Position numbers and translations under genes: made by a program. From Dioctria linearis (Eukaryota; Arthropoda; Insecta; Diptera; Asilidae), in contig OZ005740.1 in the NCBI GenBank assembly GCA_963930735.1, positions 328,071,973 through 328,135,972 on the forward strand: 64,000 bases of DNA, read 5' to 3'. The notes below the pieces were generated by a model. It was not told the DNA's origin. It ran no database searches and saw nothing but the letters and a program-made list of their open reading frames with translations. This document shows, piece after piece, positions 23,150-34,330 of this stretch (positions are counted from its first letter, which is position 1; each line of letters opens with the position of its first letter).

Positions 23150-23779
23150 GGATTCGAAATATTCTAAATTAAAGGCCTTTTTGTTGTCATATTACAACAT
23201 TTTCGGAAGAGCTGTAGAATTACGTTTAGTATTTATAAATGACCAAAATGCCTTGCTATTGGATTTAATACTGCACTCCATAGACCAAACGTATTGATTG
23301 TACATAAATCTAAGTAGGAACTTATATTCACGCCCAAGCTGACAGTACCTTAATTTATCGGAAAGATTTCCATATATTTTTTGAAAGCTTCATTCGCCTT
23401 AGATTTAGCATTTTTAAGTTTAATAACACTTTTGTTAAACCATTTTGGATGCTTATTGGATGAGATTCTCTTAGTAGGAACATGTTTTTTAAGGCCTTCA
23501 TGAATAACATCTACGAACCTGGTATACATTTGATATAAATCTTCAGAGTATATCGAATTCCATTCATAATTTGAAAGAAAGTTATTAAGATTATGTTAAT
23601 CAGCCTTAAAAAAATTATATTAAAAAATATCTACTTTGTTACAGTGAGAACTAAATTTATAAACAGAAATGGAAAGATTAACAGCTTTATGATTAAAATC
23701 AATAGGCGTTAAAGGAGTACTAACTTTATGAACTTAAAATTTTAATTCGTTACTTATAAATATTAGATCTAAAACTTTA

Positions 23780-24350
23780 CTAAACATATTTGTTATGGAA
23801 TTCGATTGAATTAAATCTATTCCTACCAAATTATCTACAACCTAACATTCTACTTTAAATTTGATATTCTTTGGTATTAACATAGATTCCTCTAAATTCC
23901 ATTGCCAATTAATATTAGGCAAATTAAGATCACCACAAAAACATAAAAATTCTCATCATCAGTTCCATTGAAGAAGAAGGTGGGATATAACTTACGCAAA
24001 TATCCACGGAGATAGAATTAAGATAAGATGAGACTCGAACGTATAATTGATCGATTTTAGCGGAGTCATTATGCAGATGAATCTTCTCGCACACAAAAGA
24101 GGTACGAACGGCAACTAGAACTCCTCCCCGTCTTGTAAAACCAGTCGATAAAGGACACCACCGATCTTTACGATAAACAATATATTGACTCTCATCGAAA
24201 AGTTCTCCACTAAAGATATGCTCATTGAGCCAAGTTTCAGTGATGACAATAATATCATAGTCATTTTCCATAACAGCAAGAGAAAAATCATGAAGTTTCG
24301 TTCTCAAACCTCGCACATTTTGATAATAAATGCTCAGAATTTTGTAGTTT
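23780..24350 (-). pseudogene. LINE APE-type endonuclease
   Basis: On the minus strand it reads IYYQNVRGLRTKLHDF, then the catalytic-glutamate block VITETWL, then RRGGVLVAVRTSF and CVSYIPPSS. The GDLNLPNINWQW block follows just beyond in the same region (about 23880-23950). The order and spacing fit a complete endonuclease domain. Frame interruptions follow. The ATG at 24316 is internal; the domain begins upstream at about 24350. Confidence 0.85.
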
Positions 24351-24396
24351 AATTTTGAATTAGTCTTTAAGATTGAACATGAATTTGGGCATGAGG

Positions 24397-24640
24397 TTAA
24401 GATTGTGGTTGAACTTGATCGTGATCCAGAGACTGGGCCACATTCGTTGATTTTACATCGTTATTTGAAATCTTTGAGAATTTTCTAACGTAAACCCCCG
24501 ATGGCCAATGATCGGCGATCAACAATATTGATATTATTATACTCGGGAACACCCAATTTAAACGTCTTAAATCGAAGAGAAGACAAGTCAGCATCCTTTT
24601 TCCAAAGAGGAAAACAAATGAACAACCGATGAAACCCATA
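24397..24640 (-). pseudogene. LINE ORF1 C-terminal remnant
   Basis: In one frame SLRFKTFKLGVPEYNNI is read and in the next WPSGVYVRKF. Together these resemble the conserved C-terminal motif of LINE ORF1 proteins (xxFKxGVxx...LWPxGVxVRxF). It lies immediately upstream of the endonuclease, as expected. A frameshift separates the two halves. Confidence 0.6.
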
Positions 24641-24699
24641 TCTTCACGGAAACGAAAGATATAATTTCATCATGGGTGGTGTCCGGTTGTAAACGTGAC

Positions 24700-25070
24700 A
24701 GATGCAAGAACTTAAATTTGCTTCCAGATTAGAGGTCACCGGAAGCGATATTATTTCCAATGATTTTTTTCTTTAGATTTTTATACAACACAGAAGCCGA
24801 AGATTAAACTTCTCTTCAAAAGGGCCATTTCCACATGAGAAGTTTTTAGGGAAGGAAGGAATTTCCTCCTCTTATTCATAGACGTGCCAGCATAATAATG
24901 CTGCTCCGCGTAGTTCCTTATATGATTACCGAAATTAATTCTGTGCGTGTTCAATTAAGTCAGAGTTTTTTTTTATGTAAACAATAACTGTATCACATAT
25001 TCACAGTACGTAATGATTATTAAATTATTATATTATCACCTCAAATCGCAGGTAAAAATCTGCACAGACG
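24700..25070. other. Unassigned spacer between two retrotransposons
   Basis: It is AT-rich. No feature is supported. Confidence 0.3.
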
Positions 25071-25079
25071 TCCGATCAG

Positions 25080-26278
25080 CAATTTCAAAATGAACGGACC
25101 TAATTTTCTTGCAGTTGGATTGGTATGCTGCCCGTACTCCCGATCGAAACTTGGTATAGCACGGTATTATCCTACCCCCGAATACTTCTACGGTGGTAAA
25201 TTGTCCGATGTAGTCTAGATGACGAAGTTTTCTGAGTGATGCTTTCTCTGAATTCTGGTTGAAAGCGAAAGTCAGGGGTTTGTTGTCAGTAAACAGCGTG
25301 AATGGTCGCCCTTATAACAAAAACCGAAAATATTTGACACCCTGATTGGCTGCCAACAACTCCCGTTGCGTTGCGCCCTACTGAGCTTGACTGAGAAAAA
25401 ACCCAGAGGTTTCCAGACATTGTCTGTCTTTTGCTGCACTGTAGCTCCTACGGCCGTATCAGAGGCATCGACCCATAAAGCTAACTCCGAGGTAGCATTA
25501 GGGAACGCCAAAAGTACGACCTCCGGTAATTGTTTTTTTACTAAATCAAAAGCCTTGATTGCCTCCCTAGACCAGCTTATTTTCTTTTTGCCATCTTTTT
25601 TGGATCCTCTTAAATATTCATTCAAGAGAGCCTGATATTCTGCCGGATGTGGTAAGAAACGGCGATAGTAATTAATGGTTCCGAGAAAACGTCTGAGATC
25701 TTTCACTGTAACAGGCAGATTACAATTTGCGATGGCTTCTGCTCTTTCGACAGTTGGCTTAATGCCGTCTGGCGAGATTAGGTGTCATAAAAAAATTACC
25801 TCGGGAGACGAAAACTTACACTTATCCACGTTGATGATCAGTCCAAAAGCTTCCAGACGGGCGAAAATTTATTCTAAATGGACAAAATGTTCACTAGCAG
25901 GATTTTGAAGCGACAAGAATGTCATCTAAATAGACGAAACAAAATTTGAACCCTTGCAGTATATTATGTATGAACGTTTGGAATGTTTGAGCGGTATTGC
26001 ATAGCCCAAAGGTCATACAAGTAAATTCAAATAGTCCGAACGGAGTAGAAACTGCTGTCTTTGGTACATCGTCGGGTTCGATCGGAATCTGGTGATAACC
26101 CATAGTTAAATCTAAGGTCGAAAATATCTTACATCCGTGCTAATGGCAGCTAAAATCATGAATCAATGGGATTGGGTAGCGATCCGGAATTGTACAAGAA
26201 TTTAAACGACGAAAATCACAACATGGTCGCCATTTACTATTTTTCTTCCTAACTATATGCAATAATGATGACCAACAG
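25080..26278 (-). pseudogene. Gypsy reverse transcriptase and RNase H, broken
   Basis: RT blocks: RYPIPLIHDF and IFSTLDLTMGYHQIPIEPDD (26170-26060), then FGLCNTAQTFQTFIHNILQG and the catalytic box FVYLDDILVAS (26103-25894). In the downstream frame (25706-25272) DLRRFLGTINYYRRFLPHPA introduces the RNase H-like domain with LALWVDASDTAVGATVQQ and WKPLGFFSVKLSRAQR. Beyond 25272 TDNKPLTFAFNQNSEK-like and LRHLDYIGQFTT blocks are seen with shifts. The catalytic YLDD is intact; frameshifts occur near 25890 and 25330, and there is a stop near 26135. Confidence 0.85.
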
Positions 26279-26899
26279 CTATCTGATGGACGGCAGATGC
26301 CATGCTAGAAGAAAGTTAAACTCTTTCTTTGCTGCGGCTAATTTGTCTGGCGGAAGACGACGTACCTTTGACGCTATGGGAGGACCCCTAGTGGTAATCT
26401 GATGCGTGACCGTATGCTTGACTGGGTGGTTGAAACTTGACTGTATGTTTCTGTATTTACACAGGAGATTTTGTGTTTCGATGGGAATCGATGTGTCACT
26501 GAGGATGGAGAGTGTGGAGCAGCAACCGAAAATACTTTTCCCGATGGACTTAACCAAGGTCAGAGGGTCAATCAATGTCCTTTTCTTGACATCTACCACG
26601 AGACCATAATGTACTAAGAAATCCGCACCTAGTATGGGCTTAGGCACGTCTGCGACTACAAACTGCCACGAGAACACGCGACGTAAGCCCAGGTCTACAG
26701 ATAAATTTTTTTGACTGATTGTGCTGATTTCCGATGAATTAGCTGCCACGAGTCGTAAGCCCGATTTGAGCCGACGATCAGCTCGAGTTGCCGGAATTAC
26801 AGACACGTTGGCACCTGTGTCGATTAAAAAATTTCTTGTTGAGGACCTGTCTAGAAAATAAAGATGACTATTGGTGTGGATTCCCCAAACTGACGTCAA
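26279..26899 (-). pseudogene. Gypsy aspartic protease and start of RT
   Basis: This 206-codon frame has the retroviral-type protease active site FLIDTGANVSVIPA, then ILGADFLVHYGLVVD, the second conserved block of these proteases. It continues with the linker to RT, including HQITTRGPPIASKVRRLPPD, a segment typical of CsRn1-type pol just before the fingers. The active-site Asp-Thr-Gly is intact. The apparent methionine at 26899 is internal to the polyprotein. Confidence 0.85.
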
Positions 26900-26939
26900 C
26901 GGTGGAGGGCCAATTAGTTTAACGAATTCTCATCTTTAT

Positions 26940-27545
26940 TTACAAAATAATTTTTACAATTGGGGTTTGTCGATTTATAAGAACATGGATGAATACATCC
27001 TCTAGCCCTATCTTGCAGATCGTGCAGATCTGAGAACTTGGACTCACCTCTGCTATCGTATCCGCACACGTTGCAACTTCATCCAGGCTTCCCCGCTTAC
27101 ACGCTATTATAGCTTGAGTGAGCGCGGGCAACCGATGCAACCACTAAGACTTCAGCACTTCCACGCTCAACTTCCCCCTTGACATCGAGCGTATCTCACG
27201 GAGTAGCTGCGAGGGTTGAGCGTCGTCCCCTAAGTATATCTCGGTAAAAAGCTACCTCCACTTCGAATTCTCGCGTCCTGGCAACCGCTGAATCAAGGTT
27301 TCCTTCAATCTTACGTATCTGCTCTCTGCGGGCGGATTATCAATCACGTCACTTACCACGTGAGCCACACTTTCCTCCAATGCACTGACCACATGATAAA
27401 ACCAAGTCTTATCTTGTGTGATTCCAGACAATTGAAACTGAGCCTCGAGCTGGAGGAACCAGAGGTCCGGATGATGTCTCCAAAAAGGAACAGGCTTGAC
27501 GGAAACCGCGTTTACTACTGCTGGTTGAGGAGTAGTGGACATCAT
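26940..27545 (-). pseudogene. Gypsy gag, CsRn1 type, frameshifted
   Basis: The frame 27545-27252 includes KPVPFWRHHPDLWFLQLEAQ, FQLSGITQDKTWFYHVVSAL and DNPPAESRYVRLKETLIQRL. This is the diagnostic capsid pattern (PPFW..PxLWFxQxExQF...GIT.D.TKF) of CsRn1-like gag. After a frameshift, LLREIRSMSRGKLSVEVLKS and WLHRLPALTQAIIACKRGSL continue to about 26940. No canonical zinc knuckle is visible. The start is probably the MM at 27545-27540. Confidence 0.85.
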
Positions 27546-28151
27546 GGATTAATCTGAAACTGGAAAAGTAGAGGAAACACGCACATTCAGGCCACACAAA
27601 AAAACTCAATTAACGACTCTACCGACCGAAACGAAAGTACCTTGCAGGATACCCGAAAATTCCCACAGTATTACAGATTATACCAACTAAGCTTATGAAA
27701 ATGTATAATAGAAATAATGCGCTTTCGCATACCATGTGAGGAGAATAGAGTGCGATTTTTAGATTTGTACTAAGTATGTAATATTAAAAAAAATATAAAT
27801 AAAACAACAACAGACAGGAATCATAATAAAAAAATATATGGAACCAAAAAGAAAAACATCTTCGCTTTAGGGTAGTTTGACAGACGCTTCACTCTGCTGC
27901 TCCGTGAAGTCCGGAACTGCTTGCAGCGAAGAGTTTCAATTTTTCTTTCTTCTCTCTGTTGCTAACATTTTTCAGTGCATGAATACATAGATAGGCCTTC
28001 TTGCGATATCCTACAGACTTCTTATACTCGGGTAGGAGGTAACTTAATGCTCCGGAACCTCCAGCACTGCTAGCACCATGTAATCTTCTCAAATCAACAG
28101 GTGAACTACATTCGTAGAACGGCCAGCATCCAAAAAGGCTTCTAGGTTGCC

Positions 28152-28169
28152 AATCACGTCGGGTCACCA
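28152..28169 (-). other. Primer-binding site, tRNA-Trp type
   Basis: The minus strand reads TGGTGACCCGACGTGATT, which matches the complement of the 3' end of tRNA-Trp except for one missing C in the C-run. A tRNA-Trp primer is a known trait of the CsRn1 clade. It sits directly after the presumed 5' LTR. Confidence 0.7.
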
Positions 28170-28460
28170 GTTTTGGGATACTTGCCCAGTAATTGGCCGT
28201 TACGGTTACGGTTCACACTAATAGGGTCCACACGTTGATGATTTGAGACTAGTTCTTCAAGACGAAACAGCTTATTGTAGAGGCTATCGGTTGAGGATAA
28301 AGGATCAATGGGGTTTCTTCTCTGATGAGGACTCCTCGGCGTTTGATGAAGGAGTCGGCCGATATAGTCGCAAGCCTGGTGGACGTGTAAGGGGGCCCTT
28401 ATGTGGACTTATGGTGATATACTCCAGCTCGCATGAAAAGAAATACACTAATTAGCCATA
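28170..28460 (-). repeat. Gypsy 5' LTR (outer boundary uncertain)
   Basis: This is the region upstream of the primer site on the minus strand. It is less AT-rich than its surroundings and ends CAAGTATCCCAAAAC. The outer end could not be fixed because no second LTR remains for comparison. Confidence 0.45.
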
Positions 28461-28980
28461 TGCACAACTGGTCAAATAGAACTCTGGGGAAAAGGCAGCT
28501 TTAAGACAATGAGTAATTTTTATTAAACATTAGATATCAACACAGGTTTAGGAAATCTAGACTCCGTTTGTTACATGTTTATCTTTTTTACTTTTTTTTA
28601 CATTCGCCTACTTAACATATCTTTGGATATCCTGCAAGTAATTTCGATATTTCATTTCCGAAAATCTACCAAATGACAAACAGATATCTCGCAGGGAGCA
28701 GCGATAGAAAAAGGCACAACTTCGTTTGCGTCGCGTCATGTCGCCACACTAAGTAAAAAACTTAAAAAAAGTAAAAATGTAAAATAAAAGAAAATTAAAA
28801 ATATGAAAAAAAATTAGAACACACAGAACAAAGAATATGTTCTTTTTATTCACTCAGAGATTTACATAGGCTTATAGGCATACGCTTTGTTAAAAATAGA
28901 GTCTTCAAAACTCAAAAGTCTAATTAGAATGTTCCGTTTAAATAACAATAATATGATTTAATTTAATTATTTAAGTTAAT
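28460..28980. other. Unassigned DNA
   Basis: No gene or repeat boundary is seen. Confidence 0.3.
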
Positions 28981-29018
28981 CGTGATTTGTCGTTTTAACT
29001 AATAATATTTTTTCAGTG
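28981..29018. repeat. End fragment of the AACTAAT element
   Basis: CGTGATTTGTCGTTTTAACT and the final TTTTTTCAGTG match the right end of the 51552-52722 element at 52685-52722. It is directly followed by a repeat A end, CTATACCCTAGATGAAATCA (29035), the same neighbour as at 52.7 kb. Confidence 0.65.
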
Positions 29019-29032
29019 TTGGATGTTTTCTT

Positions 29033-29190
29033 TTCTATACCCTAGATGAAATCATAGTGTATGTACAGATAGTTTGAGTTTGCCTTTGTAACCCAAAATG
29101 GATTGCACACTTATGGATAATGTCAGGCTGCGGGAAGTCGCGTGAAGTTGTCCGAATCCTTTAAGTGTTGCCATTTTCTAACTATTTACA
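29033..29190. repeat. Repeat A fragment
   Basis: It starts with the repeat A terminal word ATACCCTAGATGAAATCATA and has CCTTTGTAACCC in the position of the family's CATTTGTAACACC. It decays before the microsatellite. Confidence 0.5.
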
Positions 29191-29544
29191 TTGTCCACAG
29201 GATTATTTGATCCTTTCTCTATTATCAATCACCATACTGATTTTATTGTCTATTTCGCTGATTTTTTAATCTATAATTATGCTCTTTAGTCTCCAATGTT
29301 GTACGTAGCAGGGGTACATTAATAAATTCTTTCGATTCGATTTAATTTGATTTTATGTGGTATACTACCTTTTTTACATAATATAATTAGACATTTTTGT
29401 ATTCTTCTCGAAGGAATGTGTACACTCACTGCATGTGTACATTTACACGGAAACCCCATGCACCGTCATCCTCTTTTCGTCAATTATATCTTGGCCTCAA
29501 AGTGACTGGAGGTGAACCTACCGGTGTCAATAAGTCACAGCTAC

Positions 29545-30030
29545 CGTATTATGTATTATATACAAAAGGATTTTCATATTGTGGAATCAAATAATCAATT
29601 TCTGAAATTCAGTAGATGACAGTCATACAGAAATTGAAAGTAGAAATGACAAAAAAGTAGAAAGCGTAGGTACACCATTTGTTCTCTTGAATAGCTTAAT
29701 AGAACCCGGTCTATAAAAATTTTAATTAAATTTTTGTACAATATTTTCAAAGAAAGAGCATCCAACATCTATTGACATTGGAAATGAATGAGGATTCGAC
29801 CCTATCCCTGTTGTTGGATGCTCTTTCTTTGAAAAAATTGTACAAAAATTTAATTAAAATTTTTATAGACTGCGTTTTATCCACCTATTCAAGAGAACAA
29901 ATAGTGTACGCTTTCTACTTTTTTGTCATTTCTACTTTCAATTTTTGTATGACTGTCATCTACTCAACTTCAGAAATTAATTATCTGGAGCCACAATATG
30001 AAGGCATACTATACTGAATATTCGTAATGA
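29545..30030. repeat. Long inverted repeat, arms about 200 bp, loop about 40 bp
   Basis: The left arm, about 29560-29769, pairs with about 29809-30000. Matched blocks are TTCATATTGTGG, GTAGATGACAGTCATACA, TTGAAAGTAGAAATGAC with AAAAAAGTAGAAAGCGTA, TTTGTTCTCTTGAATAG, TATAAAAATTTTAATTAAAT and TCAAAGAAAGAGCATCCAAC. Only scattered mismatches and a few small indels separate the arms. An 81-codon frame (29772-30017) crosses the right arm without recognisable similarity. It could be a foldback element or a hairpin-RNA source. Confidence 0.8.
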
Positions 30031-30039
30031 AATCAGCAA

Positions 30040-31560
30040 TAAGTATAGTATGGGGAGGATATATTGGTCCAGTACGTATCCATATCAAAGCTTTCTATAC
30101 TGCCTCCTAACATGACGAGCCCTAAGCAAACCACGATTTCCATATTTCTGCTTGATGAATGAATTGAAAAGAGGTTGAAAAAACCAAAGGATACTCTAGA
30201 ACTTAGGCCATAACAAGGCTCTTGAATTATGAGCTATTGCTAATAAATGCCTGCTGGGCATTCTCACAATTTTTTTTTTTCATCGAACTCCAACCGTCCC
30301 TACCCGGTTCGTGTATTTCAACTAGGAGGTTTGAGTCAAAGAAAGTGAGCCACCGTTACGGATTTTCCTCCGAATCCTCCGCATACGGGCTCGTCAACAA
30401 GTCCAATTTTCTTCTTAATAAATTAAAACAAGAAAAAAAATAATATTTTTAATTTTAATCTTCAATAAAATAAAATAAAGTGTGTATCTAAAGTTTCTTG
30501 TTCCTGGCAGGTTCGATGAACGATAATTACTTATCAAAACCCTTTCTTGTTTACTCATTGACTTTGCCACATCACAAAACGAGATTCTGTGGTCAAAATT
30601 TTCATGTAAATATCTTTTCTGTATAAACTGCCACTGATTTGACGAAGTTTGTCTATTTAAGAGTTCATAAAAGACTAAATTTGAACCTTTAGATTTTATT
30701 AGTCAATAAACTCCTTAAGATCCTAGTCCCAAAGAATCCTCGATGAACAGGAAAACCTCTTGTTGCCCATAAGATAACACGTTCGGAACAGCAAAATTTT
30801 CAACTTCATTGATTTTAAAGCCTTTAAGAAATTTTCTTCGACGGTGGTATTTTGTAGAAGAATTGTATTGAGAATTTGCGAATAGGCGGATGATGCCATC
30901 TTATGTGAATGACTTCAATGGAGCTAACTTGAGATGATCCTTGGAATAGATTAAAAGCTTTAAAATTTGTATGCAGATTTTTAACTAGTGAAATGAGCCA
31001 AGCTAATGACATTCTTGTTTTTACGTTTTAGTACATATGCAAGGAAGATTTGGAAGAGGAAGAGGGGTGCAGTGGGTGGTTGTCGAATGTTATACTTCTA
31101 CTTCATTCGGAATCAGTTTATGATAATTGCCGCATTCTTTCAAAACTTCAAATGTCGACCAATTCTTTTATCTATGAATTTTATTACTGCAAGTTTTTAT
31201 TTTACGTAACTCATACATGCGTGATGATGATGCTGACTGCAGACCTAAGAAAAACTTTTCAATACATCGGCATGTAGTTGTGACATTTGACTATCATTAC
31301 CGGCTTAACACAAGCTCGCTGTACTGACACGTTTTATAAATAAACGGTCAACAATATATGCTTGCCTTTCATCACTTAGTCGGTGTTAGTATTAAATGAA
31401 ATATAAACCAAACATCAGATGGAATGACGTGTAATGCAACATAGAATAAAAAACTTAAGGATTGTGTATGTAGAGGTTTTTTTAGAACATGTTTATAAAT
31501 GTCAACGACAAAATGCTCAGCCTTAGTATTAACAGCGATGACCTGTTTCAAGCGAGTACA
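30040..31560. other. Unassigned DNA
   Basis: Several 60-75 codon frames (for example 30222-30443 and 31006-31277) have no recognised domain and no splice-site support. Confidence 0.3.
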
Positions 31561-31569
31561 TATTTCGAA

Positions 31570-31925
31570 GCTTTATGCGATCCTTATAGGGAAGAATCAA
31601 TGAATTATCCCAGGGTGGGTGCCTAAGAGCAAAGCGTAGTAAGTTTCGTTGAACAGACACGATACGGTCGATGAAACCAGACCTGGTTAATGTATTCAAG
31701 AAGTGATCTCACAAAGCAATTGTACAAATGCAATATTATGATGGGGCTCGAGAGCTCTCGGGCCAAAGTTTTATAAGCCCAGAATAGAACTACTACTAGA
31801 CGAACTACTAACAGAAGTCTAGTCGACTGGGGGAATAGTGATTATTTTCTGATTCCTGTGGAAAATCGATATTGAGTACCAAATAATTGTTTTTGCACCA
31901 ATCGTAAGATCTGTGAAGGTCGCCC
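31570..31925 (-). pseudogene. Jockey copy 2, C-terminal part
   Basis: The minus strand reads DLHRSYDWCKNNYLVLNID (about 31910-31860), the block just after the catalytic YADD box. About 100 bp further on are the thumb and C-terminal blocks, with LVRSLLEY-like and SQVWFHRPYRVCS residues in shifting frames down to 31570. Confidence 0.7.
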
Positions 31926-31929
31926 TGTG

Positions 31930-32345
31930 AGAGGAGCGGGATTCTGTAACCCCGGAGAATTTGGGAATTTGGGAGATGAGAATATGCGTTTTCTCCGATA
32001 AAACTCTCTAATTTTCCATTCCCAACATGGTTTGAGAATTGGGGAAAATGTGAGAGAACTGATGCGAAAAGAGAGATTGCAATTCCCACCGGTTAATTTG
32101 AAAATTCGTAGGTTACCTAGGTTACCTACCTTCTCAAAATACAACAAAAATAGACAATATGCTCAGTTGGGAATTCTTCTTCTTACTATTCCACTTGCAA
32201 AACATCGAAGAATTTTAACAATTTGTTAAGTTTCAAAATAAATTGGCAAGTTATAGAATTCCAAGTGGAGAATTAACTGTCAAATCAACTCTTATATATC
32301 AAAGTCCACAATTCTCCGTGTTATCCGTGAATCCGGCCCCTGTTT
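31930..32345. mobile_element. MITE C with inverted ends, inserted in Jockey copy 2
   Basis: The left end is GGGATTCTGTAACCCCGGAG followed by AATT. The complement of the right end is GGGGCCGGATTCACGGATAA, then CACGGAGAATT. The matching core is GGATTC..., then CGGAGAATT. The flanks are contiguous Jockey RT sequence on both sides. A relative without the left half is at 12686-12925. Confidence 0.6.
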
Positions 32346-32349
32346 ACAA

Positions 32350-32935
32350 TCTTTAAAAGATTTAATCATTAACATAAATCAACAGAGATAATGTCGTCAA
32401 TAGATAGAAAAAAAAAACTAATGGGCCCAACTCACTCCTTTGAGATACACCACACGATGCCTTCAATACTCTAGCGATTGAATGGCGGAAAGAGATTTGG
32501 TATGCCTTGTTATCTAAATCAGACTCCGTCCATTGGTATCCGAGACAAATCCCAACAAGTTAGTGGTTGTAGTCCTGCGGAATATAAACCCATGTTGGTT
32601 TGAAGAGAGTAAATTGTTGCAGGAAATTGATAGATGAGAGTAAAAGATAGATTCAAAAAATTTGGGCATGTAAGATAATTTTGCAATAGACCTCTAGTTA
32701 GCAGAAATTTCACTTTTATTACCTTTTTTGTGGATAGGTATGATAAAAGAGTTTTTCCATAGCTGAGAGAAACAACCTCTATCGAGCGTGTTTTGGAAAA
32801 TAATTCTCAGCGGTGATGCCAGGGAAAGGCAATATGACTTAAAAAACGACCCGTTGTGAAGTCATTTCAAATCCCATTAATATGATCGTGCTCTTATTAG
32901 GGAGCAGAAGAAGGCAGTCGTCAGCAGGAGATAGA
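32350..32935 (-). pseudogene. Jockey copy 2, reverse transcriptase part
   Basis: On the minus strand, in shifting frames: HINGI.NDFTTG (32935), LRIIFQNTLDRGCFSQLWKN, SFIIPIHKKGNKSEIS, NYRSIAKLSYMPKFFESIF, then VSWAH and a degraded YVND at about 32360 next to the MITE. Several stops are present. Confidence 0.8.
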
Positions 32936-32939
32936 AATC

Positions 32940-34325
32940 TTTAGGGAGATGTCAAAAAAGATCTCCTCTCTATAGTAGCAGTTTCTGAAGAACCAATAGC
33001 TTCTTATTATTTGCAGCCTTACATTCGCTCGACTTTTTTTCTCAATTAAATTCTCCTATTTATTTTACATCTATACTAACAAACTTTTAATCCTGTTTTA
33101 ATTGATCCATAATTACTCTTGTCTAGAAGGTTCCTAAAGTGTATCCAAAACTTCCATCCTATTAGTTTTTAGTTTTGTTTGCTTTATTAGAAAAATTCTC
33201 AACAAATTTATGACGATTACATTACGTAGTGGCTATACAATTTGGCTTGTTAATTTTTGTTAAATTTCTTATCTTCAATCTAATAAACATGCAGGCTCAC
33301 TACTGAGACCCCATAGTATACAGGCTACAAGAAGTATAATTAAAACTTTGTAAATTAAAACTAGGAGAAATATGTTAGCTTAGTTTTGTATGAAACTATC
33401 AAAATAACTCTTTCTTGCATTACTTGCTATAGTAGTCGTAATTGCATATAGTCTACTTAATTTCGTATAACAACAGGATCCGTTAAGACCAGGCAAAAAG
33501 CCTGTTGTGTTATTAGCAGATTAAAAATGTTACTTCTTCTTGTACGATCAATCAGTTCAGTTAACTCAGAAATATACCTACATATATTATATACAATTTT
33601 ATATCGAGTTTTTTAGCTTTGAATCCCCAAGTGCTGGCTTTATTCAATATAGTTAATCAGTCCCTAAGTGCTCATCATTCTTATGGATTATAATATATGA
33701 TCAAGCTCGATATTAGCAAAGATCATTATCACGAGCATTCATCAAATGTATTTAATTTCAACCATAATAACGTCATCCCCACTAATTATGTATGTGCAAC
33801 CAGTGATTTTTCTGATTATCCGTCTTTCTGATAAACTTTTACACGCCAAGTATGACTTAAAGTTCAAAAATTTATTAGGCATTCCTTGTAATCTGCATAC
33901 CGTGGCTAGAACCTATAATATGAGTTTTGTAACAAGATAAATTCGTTATACATTATAAACATTTCCCGTAATATATAATGTTGACAAACATTTCGCAGCG
34001 ATTAATATCAGCTTCATGGTAATTTAAAGCTTGTGTTCTGTAAGAAAAAAGACTGTAAATTAGTTATATTCTAATTTTAAAAGCGGAAAGTGTGGTAAAA
34101 AGTGGCAACATTAGAATACCGCATTGAATAACTTAAGATCTATCGGGCAAAATACTCGATAAAAAGTTTGCCATAATGAGGCAGAATGGGAATATTATGA
34201 ACTAACCACAGGGTCTAGAAACGACAAAAGTTAAAACATACAAGTATTATGAATAAATTTTTGTCCATCATATTGAATTGAACGGAAATAACATCCTCTA
34301 TTAAAACTCCAGAAATGATCAACAC
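32940..34325. other. Unassigned AT-rich DNA
   Basis: No coding or repeat feature is supported. Confidence 0.3.
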
Positions 34326-34330
34326 TCTAC

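Larger units (their letters stand above)
21475..24700 (-). mobile_element. Jockey/CR1-like non-LTR retrotransposon, nearly full length, broken
   Basis: Reading on the minus strand: the end of ORF1 (24640-24400), endonuclease (24350-23780), linker, reverse transcriptase (23150-22080), C-terminal region (22016-21500), and a short 3' tail of A-rich ATAAAT units ending about 21477. It is the most complete LINE in the window but has stops and frameshifts throughout. Confidence 0.85.
25070..28460 (-). mobile_element. CsRn1-type Ty3/gypsy retrotransposon, no integrase
   Basis: Minus-strand order: LTR (about 28170-28460), tRNA-Trp-type primer site (28152-28169), leader, gag (27545-26940), protease (26899-26280), reverse transcriptase (26250-25700), RNase H (25706-25080). 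The next region shows no integrase and no 3' LTR, so the downstream third is lost. The gag pattern, protease and primer site together point to the CsRn1 clade. Confidence 0.85.
31570..32935 (-). mobile_element. Jockey-type retrotransposon, copy 2, interrupted by MITE C
   Basis: It is the same family as the 18.0-20.6 kb element, in opposite orientation. Both read DFTTG, FFKS, II(F)QN(S/T)L, CF.Q.WKN.FIIPI.KK and NNLVLNID. Only the RT and part of the C-terminus are present. MITE C is inserted at about 31930-32345. Confidence 0.8.

Noticed and set aside
29772..30017. 81-codon frame as a small membrane protein gene
   Set aside because: It is the translation of the right arm of the inverted repeat; the left arm has no matching frame and no motif is recognisable.
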